Below, piece after piece: positions 7,977-15,584 of a stretch of 64,000 nt of DNA (positions are counted from its first letter, which is position 1; each line of letters begins with the position of its first letter). A program made the translations under genes and the position numbers. A model generated the notes under the pieces. It saw only the letters and a program-made list of their open reading frames with translations. It was not told the DNA's origin and did not search any database. Where the stretch lies: contig JAYRYA010000009.1 in assembly GCA_041917255.1 (NCBI GenBank), forward strand, positions 62,001 to 126,000. Direction: 5' to 3'. This stretch comes from Zoogloea sp041917255. GTDB taxonomy: Bacteria; Pseudomonadota; Gammaproteobacteria; Burkholderiales; Rhodocyclaceae.

Positions 7977-9350
7977 CTACCCCCCGGCCTCAGGTGCAAA
8001 GCGCACCACGGCCGCGAGGCCAGCCCCGCCGTCAGCCCGGCGCAGGCCATCCTCGAACTCGAACGCCGCACCATTGATCTCGACGATCCGGCCAACGATG
8101 GACAGGCCAAGCCCGCAGCCTTCGGCCTCGACCGCAGCGCCCCGGGCGAAACGGGTGCGCATCTGCGCCCGCTCGGCAGGGGCAATTCCGGGCCCGTCGT
8201 CGGCCACCCGCAAACTGCGTGCAGCGGCGTCCAGCGACACCACCACCCGCCCCCCCTCCGGCGTGTAACGCAGCGCGTTATCCACCAGATTGCGCAGCAG
8301 CACCTCCAGCCACCAGGGATTGCCGCTGAGGGTGAAAGACACCGGCGCCTCGAGGGCCAGAGTCTGGCCGCGGCGCAGGGCCTGGGGCGCGAGCGCCGAG
8401 CACACGCCTTCGGCGAGTTCGGCGAGATCGAAGCGCTCCGGCGCACCCTGCCCTGCATCCGGATCGAGCCGCGCCAGCGTGAGCAACTGCTCCACCAGAC
8501 GGGTCATCCGGTCCACGCCCGACGCAACCTGCTCCAGCGCGTGAACGCGGACCGCCTCGTCGCTGGCCCGGGCGGCCACCTGGGCCTGCACCTTCAACGC
8601 TGCCAGCGGCGTACGCAGCTCGTGGGCAGCGTCGGCTGTGAAGCGCCGCTCGTTGTCGAGCACCTCGCTCACGCGCCCCACCAGGGCGTCGATGGACGTG
8701 ACCAGCGGCGCGATCTCGGCCGGCAGCGGCCCCGGCACCTGAACCGGCGCCAGCCGCCGTGGGTCCAGACCGCCCACCGCTGCAGCTGTCGCGCTCACCG
8801 GCCGCAGCGCCCGCCCGACCACCGCCCAGATACCCAACGCCATCAGCGGCAGGCCGATGCAGATCGACAGCAGCAGATGCAGCGCAAAGGTGCCCGCCAG
8901 CCGGTAGCGTGCCCCATGGTTCTGGCCAACGGTGACCCGGTATCCGCTGTGGTCGTGGTCGATGGTGAAGAAGCGCCACAACTCGCCCCCCAGATCGTGC
9001 TCGTCGAAACCCGGAGATGACGCAACCGGCTCGACGGGCATCTCCGACGAGCGCACCAGCAGCGCCCACTCGCCCGCCTCGCCCCGCTTCCAGGCCTGAA
9101 AGGCCACCGGGAGCTGATAGGCGTGCTGATGCTCGGCCATCTCGCCGGCCACCAGCGGGTTGCCGGTGGCCACGATGGCGAGCAGGGTCTCGGCCACCTG
9201 GACCATCTGGGCGTCGAACAGGGAATCGGCCTCGGCATGGGCGGTGCGAAAGGCCAGCATCGCGGTGAGCCCCCAGAACAGCGCCAGCACGCCGATCAGC
9301 AGCGCCACCAAGCGCCGGCGCAGCGAATAGACCGCGCGCTTCACGCTCAT
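7977..9350 (-). CDS. Sensor histidine kinase, QseC/TctE-like
   Basis: A 457-residue membrane histidine kinase. Two membrane helices (about 12-32 and 163-185) bracket a periplasmic sensor of about 130 residues, followed by HAMP and a dimerisation domain with the phospho-acceptor box TADAAHELRTPLAAL (about residue 247). The ATPase domain has an N-box (LRNLVDNALRYTPEGG), a G1 box (VADDGPGIAP) and a G2 box (GCGLGLSIV). The overall form is the QseC family. It overlaps its response regulator gene by 4 bases and precedes the exporter adaptor, which suggests it senses an envelope or export signal for that pump. The ligand is unknown. Confidence 0.93.
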   Translation of the reverse strand: MSVKRAVYSLRRRLVALLIGVLALFWGLTAMLAFRTAHAEADSLFDAQMVQVAETLLAIVATGNPLVAGEMAEHQHAYQLPVAFQAWKRGEAGEWALLVRSSEMPVEPVASSPGFDEHDLGGELWRFFTIDHDHSGYRVTVGQNHGARYRLAGTFALHLLLSICIGLPLMALGIWAVVGRALRPVSATAAAVGGLDPRRLAPVQVPGPLPAEIAPLVTSIDALVGRVSEVLDNERRFTADAAHELRTPLAALKVQAQVAARASDEAVRVHALEQVASGVDRMTRLVEQLLTLARLDPDAGQGAPERFDLAELAEGVCSALAPQALRRGQTLALEAPVSFTLSGNPWWLEVLLRNLVDNALRYTPEGGRVVVSLDAAARSLRVADDGPGIAPAERAQMRTRFARGAAVEAEGCGLGLSIVGRIVEINGAAFEFEDGLRRADGGAGLAAVVRFAPEAGG

Positions 9351-10012
9351 CGCGGCGCTTCATCCACCATGTAGCCCACCCCGCGCACGGTGCGGATCAA
9401 CTCGGCACCGAGCTTCTTGCGCAGGTGGTGGATGTGCACCTCCAGCGCGTTGCTGCCCACCGCCTCACCCCAGGCGTAGAGCTGCTCCTCGAGTACCCGG
9501 CGGGTCAGCACCCGGCCGGCTGCGTCGAGGAGCATCTGGAGCAGATCGAACTCCCGCCCGGTGAGCACCACGGGCTCGCCCCGCAGGGTGACGCTGCGCG
9601 CTGCCGGATCGAGCGTCAGATCGCCATGGCGCAGGCTGGCCTCGGCACGGCCCCGGGCACGGCGCACCAGCGCCCGCAAGCGCGCCGCCAGTTCATCCAG
9701 ATCGAAGGGCTTCACCACGTAGTCGTCGGCACCCAGGTCGAGACAACGTACCTTGTCGGCCACCTGATCCCGGGCCGTAAGCACCAGCACCGGCACCCCG
9801 TTGCCGGCTGCCCGCAGCGCCGACAGCACCGACAAGCCATCGCGCCGCGGCAGGCCCAGGTCGAGAATGACGGCGGCGAAACCCTCGGCAGCCATCGCCA
9901 CCAGCGCCGCCTCGCCATCGCGCACCCAGTCGACGGCAAAACCGGCCGCGCCAAGACCGGCTTTCAGGCCATCGCCAAGCAGGCGGTCGTCCTCAACCAG
10001 CAGGATGCGCAT
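9347..10012 (-). CDS. OmpR-family response regulator, QseB/TctD-like
   Basis: A 221-residue two-domain regulator. The receiver domain has the acidic pocket EDD at residues 7-9, phospho-acceptor Asp51 (ILDLGLP), a conserved Thr/Ser in VLTARD, and Lys in VVKPFD. The C-terminal winged helix (about 125-218) ends in the usual RTVRGVGYMVD. It is co-translated with the histidine kinase (4-base overlap) and begins 4 bases after the preceding small gene on the same strand. It most likely controls the downstream adaptor/ATPase genes and itself. I could not identify a convincing repeated binding site. Confidence 0.94.
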   Translation of the reverse strand: MRILLVEDDRLLGDGLKAGLGAAGFAVDWVRDGEAALVAMAAEGFAAVILDLGLPRRDGLSVLSALRAAGNGVPVLVLTARDQVADKVRCLDLGADDYVVKPFDLDELAARLRALVRRARGRAEASLRHGDLTLDPAARSVTLRGEPVVLTGREFDLLQMLLDAAGRVLTRRVLEEQLYAWGEAVGSNALEVHIHHLRKKLGAELIRTVRGVGYMVDEAPR

Positions 10013-10016
10013 CGGT

Positions 10017-10358
10017 TCAGAAGGCCTTGATGTAACTCACGCCCGTCGGCCCCAGCAGCCAGTTGCCGGTGCGCACGCCCACGTAGGCGCCGACGGCGTT
10101 CCAGCCCATGTCCTTCCAGGAAAAGCGGTTGCAGTCCTGGCCGGCGTCGTAAAGCTCCTTGGCAAGGCCGGGGATCAGCGCCAGGCCGACGGCCGTGGCC
10201 GTGTCCTCGGTCAGGCGCGACGCCCCCACGCCAAGGGCCGCCGATACGCCGAAGTGGGCCACCTTGTCGCTCCCGCTCCAGCTGTCGTGATAGGTGCCGC
10301 AAGCATGGGCGGGCACGGCGAGGCCAGCAAGCAGGGCAAGGCAGAACAGGTTCTTCAA
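10017..10358 (-). CDS. YfiM-like small exported protein
   Basis: A 113-residue protein with a clear signal peptide (MKNLFCLALLAGLAVPAHA, cleavage before Cys20). The mature part starts DSWSGSDKVAHFGVSAALG, typical of the YfiM/DUF2279 type of small envelope proteins, and has two hydrophobic stretches that could be membrane-associated helices. Cys20 follows AHA rather than a canonical lipobox, so lipidation is doubtful. It ends 4 bases before the response regulator starts, making it the likely first gene of the regulator-kinase-exporter transcript. Its role is unknown. It may be an accessory or sensor component of that system. Confidence 0.72.
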   Translation of the reverse strand: MKNLFCLALLAGLAVPAHACGTYHDSWSGSDKVAHFGVSAALGVGASRLTEDTATAVGLALIPGLAKELYDAGQDCNRFSWKDMGWNAVGAYVGVRTGNWLLGPTGVSYIKAF

Positions 10359-10473
10359 GGTTGGCTCCAGGAGTTATGCATCGCGCGAATGATACGTAAG
10401 CCAGCACCGCTGTGGTCGCGCATCGCGTTGTGCATGTCAGAATTCGGAAAACTGATGGCTTGGAGAACACACC

Positions 10474-11163
10474 ATGAAAAGCGTTCGCGTCTGGGATCTG
10501 CCGTTACGCATCTTCCACTGGTTGCTGGTCGTGGCGATTGTGTCGGCAGTGGTCAGCGGGCAGATCGGCGGCAACCTGATGACCTGGCACGGGCGGATCG
10601 GCATCCTGATCGCCGGCCTCCTGGGCTTTCGCCTTGCCTGGGGCGTTGTCGGCTCGACCCACTCGCGCTTTGCCAGCTTCGTGCGCGGCCCCGGCGCCAT
10701 CCTGGCCTACCTGCGGGGCGACTGGGGCGGACTGGGCCACAATCCCCTCGGCGCCCTGTCGGTGATCGGGCTGATCGGCGTGGTCGCGCTGCAGACCATT
10801 GGCGGGCTGTTCGGCAACGACGACATTGCGTTCCAGGGCCCGCTCTACAACCTCGTCTCCAAGGAGACCAGCGACTGGATCACCGGCCTACACCACAAGG
10901 GCTTCTGGCTCGTCGGCTTGCTGGTGACGCTGCATCTGGCCGCCATCGCCTTCTATACAAAGGTCAAGAAGGAGCCCCTGGTCCGACCGATGCTCACCGG
11001 TCGCAAGGAAGTTGGACAGCACGAGCACCATGCCGATCCCACCGGCGGCGGTCTGATCGCGCTGGTCTTCGCGTTGGCGGTGGGATGCGCCGCGGCGTGG
11101 CTTGCCAGCGGTGTCTGGCTACCCCCGCCGCCGCCGACCCCCGCGGCCGCTCCGGCCTGGTGA
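10474..11163 (+). CDS. Cytochrome b561-type di-haem membrane protein
   Basis: A 229-residue cytochrome b561/Ni-Fe-hydrogenase-type b subunit. It begins RVWDLPLRIFHWLLVV, the usual first helix with an axial His. Further haem-ligand histidines lie in MTWHGRIG (about 40) and in TGLHHKGFWLVGLLVTLHL (about 135-150). A fifth hydrophobic segment near the C-terminus is preceded by a His-rich linker (GQHEHHAD). Such proteins pass electrons between the quinone pool and periplasmic cytochromes c. A GGAG ribosome site precedes the ATG. It is convergent with cytochrome c' and the DUF3365 haem protein, so it may be a redox partner of them; that is inference. Confidence 0.9.
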   Translation: MKSVRVWDLPLRIFHWLLVVAIVSAVVSGQIGGNLMTWHGRIGILIAGLLGFRLAWGVVGSTHSRFASFVRGPGAILAYLRGDWGGLGHNPLGALSVIGLIGVVALQTIGGLFGNDDIAFQGPLYNLVSKETSDWITGLHHKGFWLVGLLVTLHLAAIAFYTKVKKEPLVRPMLTGRKEVGQHEHHADPTGGGLIALVFALAVGCAAAWLASGVWLPPPPPTPAAAPAW

Positions 11164-11172
11164 CAGATGCAA

Positions 11173-11198
11173 AAGGGGCAGCCCGCAAGCTGCCCCTT
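11173..11198. terminator. Bidirectional terminator between cytochrome genes
   Basis: A perfect 10-bp stem, AAGGGGCAGC (11173-11182) with GCTGCCCCTT (11189-11198), has a 6-base loop. AA precedes it and a short pyrimidine run follows. It lies between the convergent cytochrome b561 and cytochrome c' genes. Confidence 0.8.
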
Positions 11199-11223
11199 CT
11201 GATTTCAAACCGGCCGAGAACGC

Positions 11224-11691
11224 TTATTCGTCCTTGCGGAACTTGTCGTGACAGGCCTTGCAGGATTCGCCGGTCTTGCCAAACTGAGCCTTGATCGCGG
11301 CGGCGTCGCCGGTGGCGGCGACTTTCTGAAGTTCGTTGGCCTCCTTCACGAAAGCCACGGCGAGCTTGCGCACTTCGTCCTGCTGCTGGAAGAACTCCGG
11401 CTTCACGCGGGTCTTCTGGCTGCCCACGTCCTTGTCGGTGCCCGGGCCATACAGCGCGCCCATGCCGGAGTTGGCGATCGCGGCAATGGCGTTGGCGGCA
11501 CCAGCCACCTGATCCTTGTTGAAGCTGCCCGGGTTGTCGATGGTCTGGGCCTTGATCTTGCCCATGTTCCAGGACATGAAGCTGTAACCGGCCTTGCGGT
11601 ACTTGATCTGATCTTCCGGCTTCATCTGGGCGCTGGCCCCCGCGGCAAGGCCCATGGCAATGACGGCAAACACCAGTTTGTTGATCTTCAT
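11224..11691 (-). CDS. Cytochrome c' (class II c-type cytochrome)
   Basis: A 155-residue periplasmic haem protein. I start it at ATG 11689-11691 because AAGGGA lies about 9 bases upstream and a clean signal peptide follows (MKINKLVFAVIAMGLAAGASA, cleavage before Gln22). The longer frame adds 23 residues unlike an export signal. The single CKACH haem site lies near the C-terminus, and the helical body begins KPEDQIKYRKAGYSFMSWN, both standard for cytochrome c'. Members bind NO and CO and are linked to protection from nitrosative stress in denitrifiers. Its neighbours are a DUF3365 haem protein upstream on the same strand and a convergent cytochrome b561. Confidence 0.93.
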   Translation of the reverse strand: MKINKLVFAVIAMGLAAGASAQMKPEDQIKYRKAGYSFMSWNMGKIKAQTIDNPGSFNKDQVAGAANAIAAIANSGMGALYGPGTDKDVGSQKTRVKPEFFQQQDEVRKLAVAFVKEANELQKVAATGDAAAIKAQFGKTGESCKACHDKFRKDE

Positions 11692-11773
11692 CTGGCTAGT
11701 CCCTTTGTAAGTTGAGGTGGATGGGGTCGGCGGATTATTCCACAAGAAGGCCGTGGTCATAGCCGCCAGCGGC

Positions 11774-12349
11774 TCACAGCGGGCGCCTGACCGTCAGCCC
11801 GCCACGGATCTGGCCCTTCTCGTAGCCGAAGGCGGTATCGTGGGGATAGCTCTTGGCGAGCTGGCTCTTCAGGCTGGCCTCGACCTTGTCGGGCGCGCCG
11901 TGGCATTTGAGGCACACATCGCCCACGGGCACCGCACGGATGTAGCGATAGATCTGCTTGCCGTTCTCGGTGACGATCTCGCCGGCTTCGAGGGTTTCGA
12001 TCTTCTCGCCGTTGGCGGCGCGGATGTTGAAGTCGGCCAGCTGGCGCGCTTCCCACACATCTGGCGTGCCACGCTCGGGGTTGCGGGTGCGCAGGCTGAC
12101 CCGGCGCATGTCCCAGCCGGTCTTGGCGGATTGCTCCTTCAGCAGCTGCGGGGCCTTCTCCTTGCATACCGGAATCGCCTCAACGGGGCCTTTTTCGGCA
12201 ACGGTCTCCTGCATCATCGCCACCACCTTGGGCAGCACGGGCAAGGCATTCTTGCGGGTATCGGCCTTCAGGGCGTCCAGATCCTGGGCGTGAGCAGCGC
12301 CGGCAAGGGCGGCGACGGTCGAAGCAATGACGAACGAGCGACGGAACAT
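11774..12349 (-). CDS. DUF3365 (Tll0287-like) periplasmic haem protein
   Basis: A 191-residue secreted protein. Its signal peptide (FVIASTVAALAGAAHA) is followed by a DUF3365 domain of the Tll0287 type, a PAS-like haem fold found alone and as a sensor module. One c-type haem motif, CLKCH, is at about residue 148. A second Cys (IPVCKEK, about 62) is not part of a CXXCH. The domain usually ends with a GGL motif, here IRGGLTVRRPL. A strong AAAGGAG ribosome site precedes the ATG. It lies 82 bases upstream of cytochrome c' on the same strand and may be co-transcribed. A redox or NO-sensing role is possible but unproven. Confidence 0.88.
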   Translation of the reverse strand: MFRRSFVIASTVAALAGAAHAQDLDALKADTRKNALPVLPKVVAMMQETVAEKGPVEAIPVCKEKAPQLLKEQSAKTGWDMRRVSLRTRNPERGTPDVWEARQLADFNIRAANGEKIETLEAGEIVTENGKQIYRYIRAVPVGDVCLKCHGAPDKVEASLKSQLAKSYPHDTAFGYEKGQIRGGLTVRRPL

Positions 12350-12399
12350 TGGAAACTCCTTTAATCAGATTTCTCTAATATACAGGATATGTGCTGCCT

Positions 12400-12957
12400 T
12401 CAGCCACGCCGATTTCTCCACGCCCTCGCCGCGTGCACAACCAACGCACCCACCATCAGCACGACGAGAACGCCCTCCTCCACCTCCTTGAACGCCGGCA
12501 ACATCCGTTCAAGTGCCTCACCAAAAGCGTAACCTGCCCCACCGACGGCACCGGCCCAGATGCCGGCCCCCAGAAAATTGAGCACCAGAAAACGGTACGC
12601 CGAAACCCCGCTCCAGCCCATCAGCACCGGTCCGGCAACACGCACGCCGACCATGAACCGAACCCCCAGCACAAGCGCATCCTGATGTGCCCGGATCATC
12701 GCCTGGACGCGCGGGACAAGCCTGCGGATCGACGCAAATCGATCGATCAGCGACGCCCCATGTCGTCGCCCCAACCAGAACCACCATTGATCGCCGGCAA
12801 AGCTCGAAACCAGCGCAACCGCCATCACCCAGCGCAGATCGAGCATCCCGCGATGAGCGGCGTACCCAGCCACCAGCAGAACGGTTTCTCCTTCGAGCAC
12901 ACAACCGACCGCTACCGCCAGATAGCCGTAACTGGTAACAAGGTCACTGAGCGTCAT
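12400..12957 (-). CDS. DedA-family membrane protein
   Basis: A 185-residue polytopic inner-membrane protein of the DedA/SNARE-associated family. Recognisable features are the N-terminal re-entrant segment with the conserved acidic residue in CVLEGETVLLVAG (about 18-30) and the later motif VRFMVGVRVAGPVLMGWSGV (about 98-117), which carries the conserved Arg and Gly residues. DedA members act in undecaprenyl-phosphate or phospholipid recycling and in proton-motive-force-dependent envelope homeostasis. It ends 51 bases upstream of the DUF3365 gene on the same strand. It is slightly shorter than typical (about 200). Confidence 0.88.
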   Translation of the reverse strand: MTLSDLVTSYGYLAVAVGCVLEGETVLLVAGYAAHRGMLDLRWVMAVALVSSFAGDQWWFWLGRRHGASLIDRFASIRRLVPRVQAMIRAHQDALVLGVRFMVGVRVAGPVLMGWSGVSAYRFLVLNFLGAGIWAGAVGGAGYAFGEALERMLPAFKEVEEGVLVVLMVGALVVHAARAWRNRRG

Positions 12958-13142
12958 GAGATATCAAAAACTGGTTCCAAAGCGGCGTCGCCCGCATCTC
13001 GAGAAAGGCGCAAGGAAACTTATCGCGTCCCCTGGACCACAAAGCGTGTAGCCGGATTCGGAAAATACACCACTCAGCCGAGTCCGGCATTTCCAGACCG
13101 CCTTCGGGCAAATTCAGTGCAACACCATCAAGGAGCCTTCAG

Positions 13143-13379
13143 ATGGAAGCCCAGACGCACACCATGACACACCTCTTCGCCCAGCTCGGCCTGCCCGACG
13201 ATGCGGCCTCGATCGATGCCTTCATCGCCGGCCACGCGCCGCTACCCCACGACCTGCGCTTGGCCGACGCCGATTTCTGGACTCCCGCCCAGGCCGCCTT
13301 CCTGCGGACCGAACTGGCCGAGGACGCCGACTGGAGCGCCGTGGTAGACACCCTCGACGCTCGTCTGCGCCAAGGCTGA
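13143..13379 (+). CDS. DUF2789 family protein
   Basis: A 78-residue protein that matches the DUF2789 pattern well: an N-terminal HTMTHLFAQLGLPDD segment, then FIAGHAPLP, then FWTPAQAAFLRTELAEDADW and a C-terminal VVDTLDARLR. The function of the family is unknown; it is common in beta- and gammaproteobacteria. AAGGAG lies about 9 bases before the ATG. The stop codon directly abuts the convergent HD-GYP gene. Nothing in the neighbourhood indicates a role. Confidence 0.88.
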   Translation: MEAQTHTMTHLFAQLGLPDDAASIDAFIAGHAPLPHDLRLADADFWTPAQAAFLRTELAEDADWSAVVDTLDARLRQG

Positions 13380-14603
13380 TCAGGCCAGCATCAGAAAGCG
13401 GCCCGGATCGACGCCCCAGCGGTCCGGCGCCTCGGCCGACACGATGCGGTCGCCACCGCCGCTGCCGAGCCGCCGCGCTAGATCCACGACCTCCGGCTTG
13501 ATGTAGCCGTTGGAGCGGGTGCTGAAAAACACCCGCAGGCGCGGCGTGAGTAGATTGGATTCGTTCTGCTCGATCACCACCCCAAGCCGCCCGGACTCCA
13601 ACCGCACCAGGCTGCCCACCGGATAGATCCCCACGCAGCGCATGAAGGCCTGCAGCAGCTTCTGGTCGAAATGCGCGGCGCTCCATTCCCACATCTTGCG
13701 CAGCCCCTCGGCGGCCGGCATGGCCTTGTGGTAGCAACGTTCGGCGGTGATGGCGTCGTAAACATCCACGATGGCTGCAAGCCGTGCCATGGTCGAGATC
13801 GAATCGCCCAACAGCTTGTCAGGATAGCCGCTGCCGTCCAGGCGCTCGTGGTGGTGACGGGTGATATCCAGCGGCACCGGGCCGATGCCCGGCGTCTCCA
13901 GCAGCGTGGCGTGACCATCGCCGGGATGGCGTTTGATGAGTTCGAACTCCGCATCGGTGAGCCGACCGGGCTTGTTGAGCACCTCGTCCGGTACCTTCAT
14001 CTTGCCGATGTCGTGGAGCAAACCTCCGATGCCGCCCTGACGCAGTTCATCGCCCTCCAGCCCGAGCGAGCGCCCGAAGGCAATCATCAGCGTGCACACG
14101 CTCACCGAGTGCAGAAAGGTGTAATCGTCCTTGTTCTTGATACCGATGAGCCCCAGCAGCGCGCCGCCGTTACGCAGCACCGAACCCGTGATCGCCTCGA
14201 CAACCGGCTCGGCGTCGTCGAGCGACACCGCCTTGCCCAGGCGCACATCGCTCATCATCGAGCGGATCACCTTGTGGGCTTGGTCGTGCACCTTGCGGGC
14301 ACGCTGCATTTCCTCCTGGATCGTCACCCGCACCGACTGCTCGACGGGCGACGCCAGCGCGGCCACGATCTCCTGTTCAACCGCCGCCTGCACCTCGGCG
14401 GCGGGCACCGCGTCCTGGTCGTCCAGCCCCCTGTCGGTATCGATATAAACATACTCGACGCCCGACTCGAGGATGCGCCGTAGGTCACCGTCGCCATCGA
14501 CCCGGAAGCGCGAGCGCCAGAACGGATGAGACATCCAGTCGCCGCAGAACTCGTGAATGAACATGCCCGGCTGAAGCCGGGCCACCGCAATCTTCTTCAA
14601 CAT
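13380..14603 (-). CDS. HD-GYP domain cyclic-di-GMP phosphodiesterase
   Basis: Likely degrades cyclic-di-GMP. I start at ATG 14601-14603, where the conserved DUF3391 N-terminus begins (MLKKIAVARLQPGMFIHEF); the longer frame adds 27 unrelated residues and runs into the promoter. DUF3391 (about 1-60) is followed by an Ala/Glu-rich linker and the HD-GYP domain (about 140-330). That domain has the catalytic pair in LLHDIGKMKVP, a second motif in HHHERLDGSGYP, and VDVYDAITAERCYHKAM. All key metal ligands are present. A sigma-28-like promoter at 14635-14661 suggests flagellar co-regulation. It pairs functionally with the GGDEF protein at 23353. Confidence 0.92.
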   Translation of the reverse strand: MLKKIAVARLQPGMFIHEFCGDWMSHPFWRSRFRVDGDGDLRRILESGVEYVYIDTDRGLDDQDAVPAAEVQAAVEQEIVAALASPVEQSVRVTIQEEMQRARKVHDQAHKVIRSMMSDVRLGKAVSLDDAEPVVEAITGSVLRNGGALLGLIGIKNKDDYTFLHSVSVCTLMIAFGRSLGLEGDELRQGGIGGLLHDIGKMKVPDEVLNKPGRLTDAEFELIKRHPGDGHATLLETPGIGPVPLDITRHHHERLDGSGYPDKLLGDSISTMARLAAIVDVYDAITAERCYHKAMPAAEGLRKMWEWSAAHFDQKLLQAFMRCVGIYPVGSLVRLESGRLGVVIEQNESNLLTPRLRVFFSTRSNGYIKPEVVDLARRLGSGGGDRIVSAEAPDRWGVDPGRFLMLA

Positions 14604-14634
14604 CGGGCAATCATCTGGAATGGCTATCCTGGAA

Positions 14635-14661
14635 CTATCGGCAGCAGAGACGCAGTCTTGA
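14635..14661 (-). promoter_or_regulatory. Candidate sigma-28 (FliA) promoter for HD-GYP gene
   Basis: Read on the minus strand: TCAAGACT, 11 bases, GCCGATAG. Against the enterobacterial FliA consensus TAAAGTTT-N11-GCCGATAA this matches 5 of 8 and 7 of 8 positions with exact spacing. Transcription would start near 14627, about 24 bases before the ATG. Confidence 0.55.
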
Positions 14662-14718
14662 ACACCTGTTCGTGACGGATTCACACCCCGTGCAACGGGC
14701 GCATAAATATTCGGCAGC

Positions 14719-14724
14719 TATAAT
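14719..14724 (+). promoter_or_regulatory. Candidate -10 element of uppP
   Basis: A perfect TATAAT preceded by GC (GCTATAATGC) lies 36 bases before the uppP ATG. No good -35 hexamer is visible at 16-18 bases upstream, so an activator or extended contacts may be needed. Confidence 0.55.
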
Positions 14725-14732
14725 GCGGCCTC

Positions 14733-14746
14733 TTTTGGCACCAAAA
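14733..14746. promoter_or_regulatory. Operator-like palindrome in uppP leader
   Basis: TTTTGG, two central bases, CCAAAA: a perfect 6+6 inverted repeat starting at about the predicted transcription start of uppP. It could be a repressor site or an RNA hairpin close to the 5' end. Confidence 0.45.
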
Positions 14747-14759
14747 ACTCTATCGTTCC

Positions 14760-15584
14760 ATGGACATCATCCTGCTCCTCAAGGCGCTGATCCTCGGCGT
14801 GGTCGAAGGTCTGACCGAATTCCTGCCGATCTCCAGCACCGGCCACCTGATCCTCGCCGGCGATCTGCTGAACTTCAACGACGACCGGGGCAAGCTGTTC
14901 GAGATCGTCATCCAGTCCGGCGCGATCCTTGCAGTGGTGTGGGAATACCGCGCCCGCCTCGCCGCCACCTTCGCCGGCCTCGGCCGCGTGCGGGAGGCCA
15001 ACCGGCTGGTGCTCAACCTGTTCATCGCCTTCCTGCCCCTGGCCGTGCTGGGCCTCGCCTTCGGCAAGGCCATCAAGGCGCACCTGTTTGCCCCTATCCC
15101 GGTTGCAACTGCCTTCATCGTCGGCGCCTTCGTCATCCTGTGGGCCGAGCGCAAGAACCACAGCGTACGCATCCAAACCGTCGATGAAATGACCCCACTG
15201 GACGCCGTGAAGATGGGCATCGCCCAGGCCTTCGCGCTGATCCCCGGCACCTCCCGCTCGGGCTCCACCATCATCGGCGGCATGCTGTTCGGCCTTTCCC
15301 GCAAGGCGGCCACGGAGTTCTCGTTCTTCCTGGCGATCCCCACCCTGGGCGTGGCCACCGTTTATCAAGTCTACAAAGAACGCGCCCTCCTCAGCGCCGA
15401 CGACCTGGGCATGTGGGTCGTCGGCTTCATCTCCGCCTTCGTTTCCGCGTTCCTGTGTGTACGCTGGCTGCTGCGCTACATCTCCAGCCACGACTTCGTG
15501 CCCTTCGCCTGGTATCGCATCGCCTTCGGCATCGTCGTACTCACCACCTGGCATTTCGGCCTCGTGGAATGGACGGCCCACTGA
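14760..15584 (+). CDS. uppP: Undecaprenyl-diphosphate phosphatase
   Basis: Integral membrane phosphatase (274 residues, BacA/UppP type) that converts undecaprenyl diphosphate to the monophosphate, recycling the lipid carrier for peptidoglycan and surface polymers. The two catalytic regions are clear: GVVEGLTEFLPISSTGHL at about 14-31, with the family's acidic residues, and the PGTSRSG motif at about 163-169. About eight hydrophobic helices follow the family topology. The start at 14760 gives the standard N-terminus MDIILLLKALILG. The next gene overlaps its end by 16 bases, so it heads an operon with two hydrolases and a methyltransferase. Confidence 0.96.
   Translation: MDIILLLKALILGVVEGLTEFLPISSTGHLILAGDLLNFNDDRGKLFEIVIQSGAILAVVWEYRARLAATFAGLGRVREANRLVLNLFIAFLPLAVLGLAFGKAIKAHLFAPIPVATAFIVGAFVILWAERKNHSVRIQTVDEMTPLDAVKMGIAQAFALIPGTSRSGSTIIGGMLFGLSRKAATEFSFFLAIPTLGVATVYQVYKERALLSADDLGMWVVGFISAFVSAFLCVRWLLRYISSHDFVPFAWYRIAFGIVVLTTWHFGLVEWTAH

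Noticed and set aside
14604..14684. Upstream extension of the HD-GYP protein by 27 residues
   Set aside because: It would run into the sigma-28-like promoter and precedes the conserved DUF3391 start.
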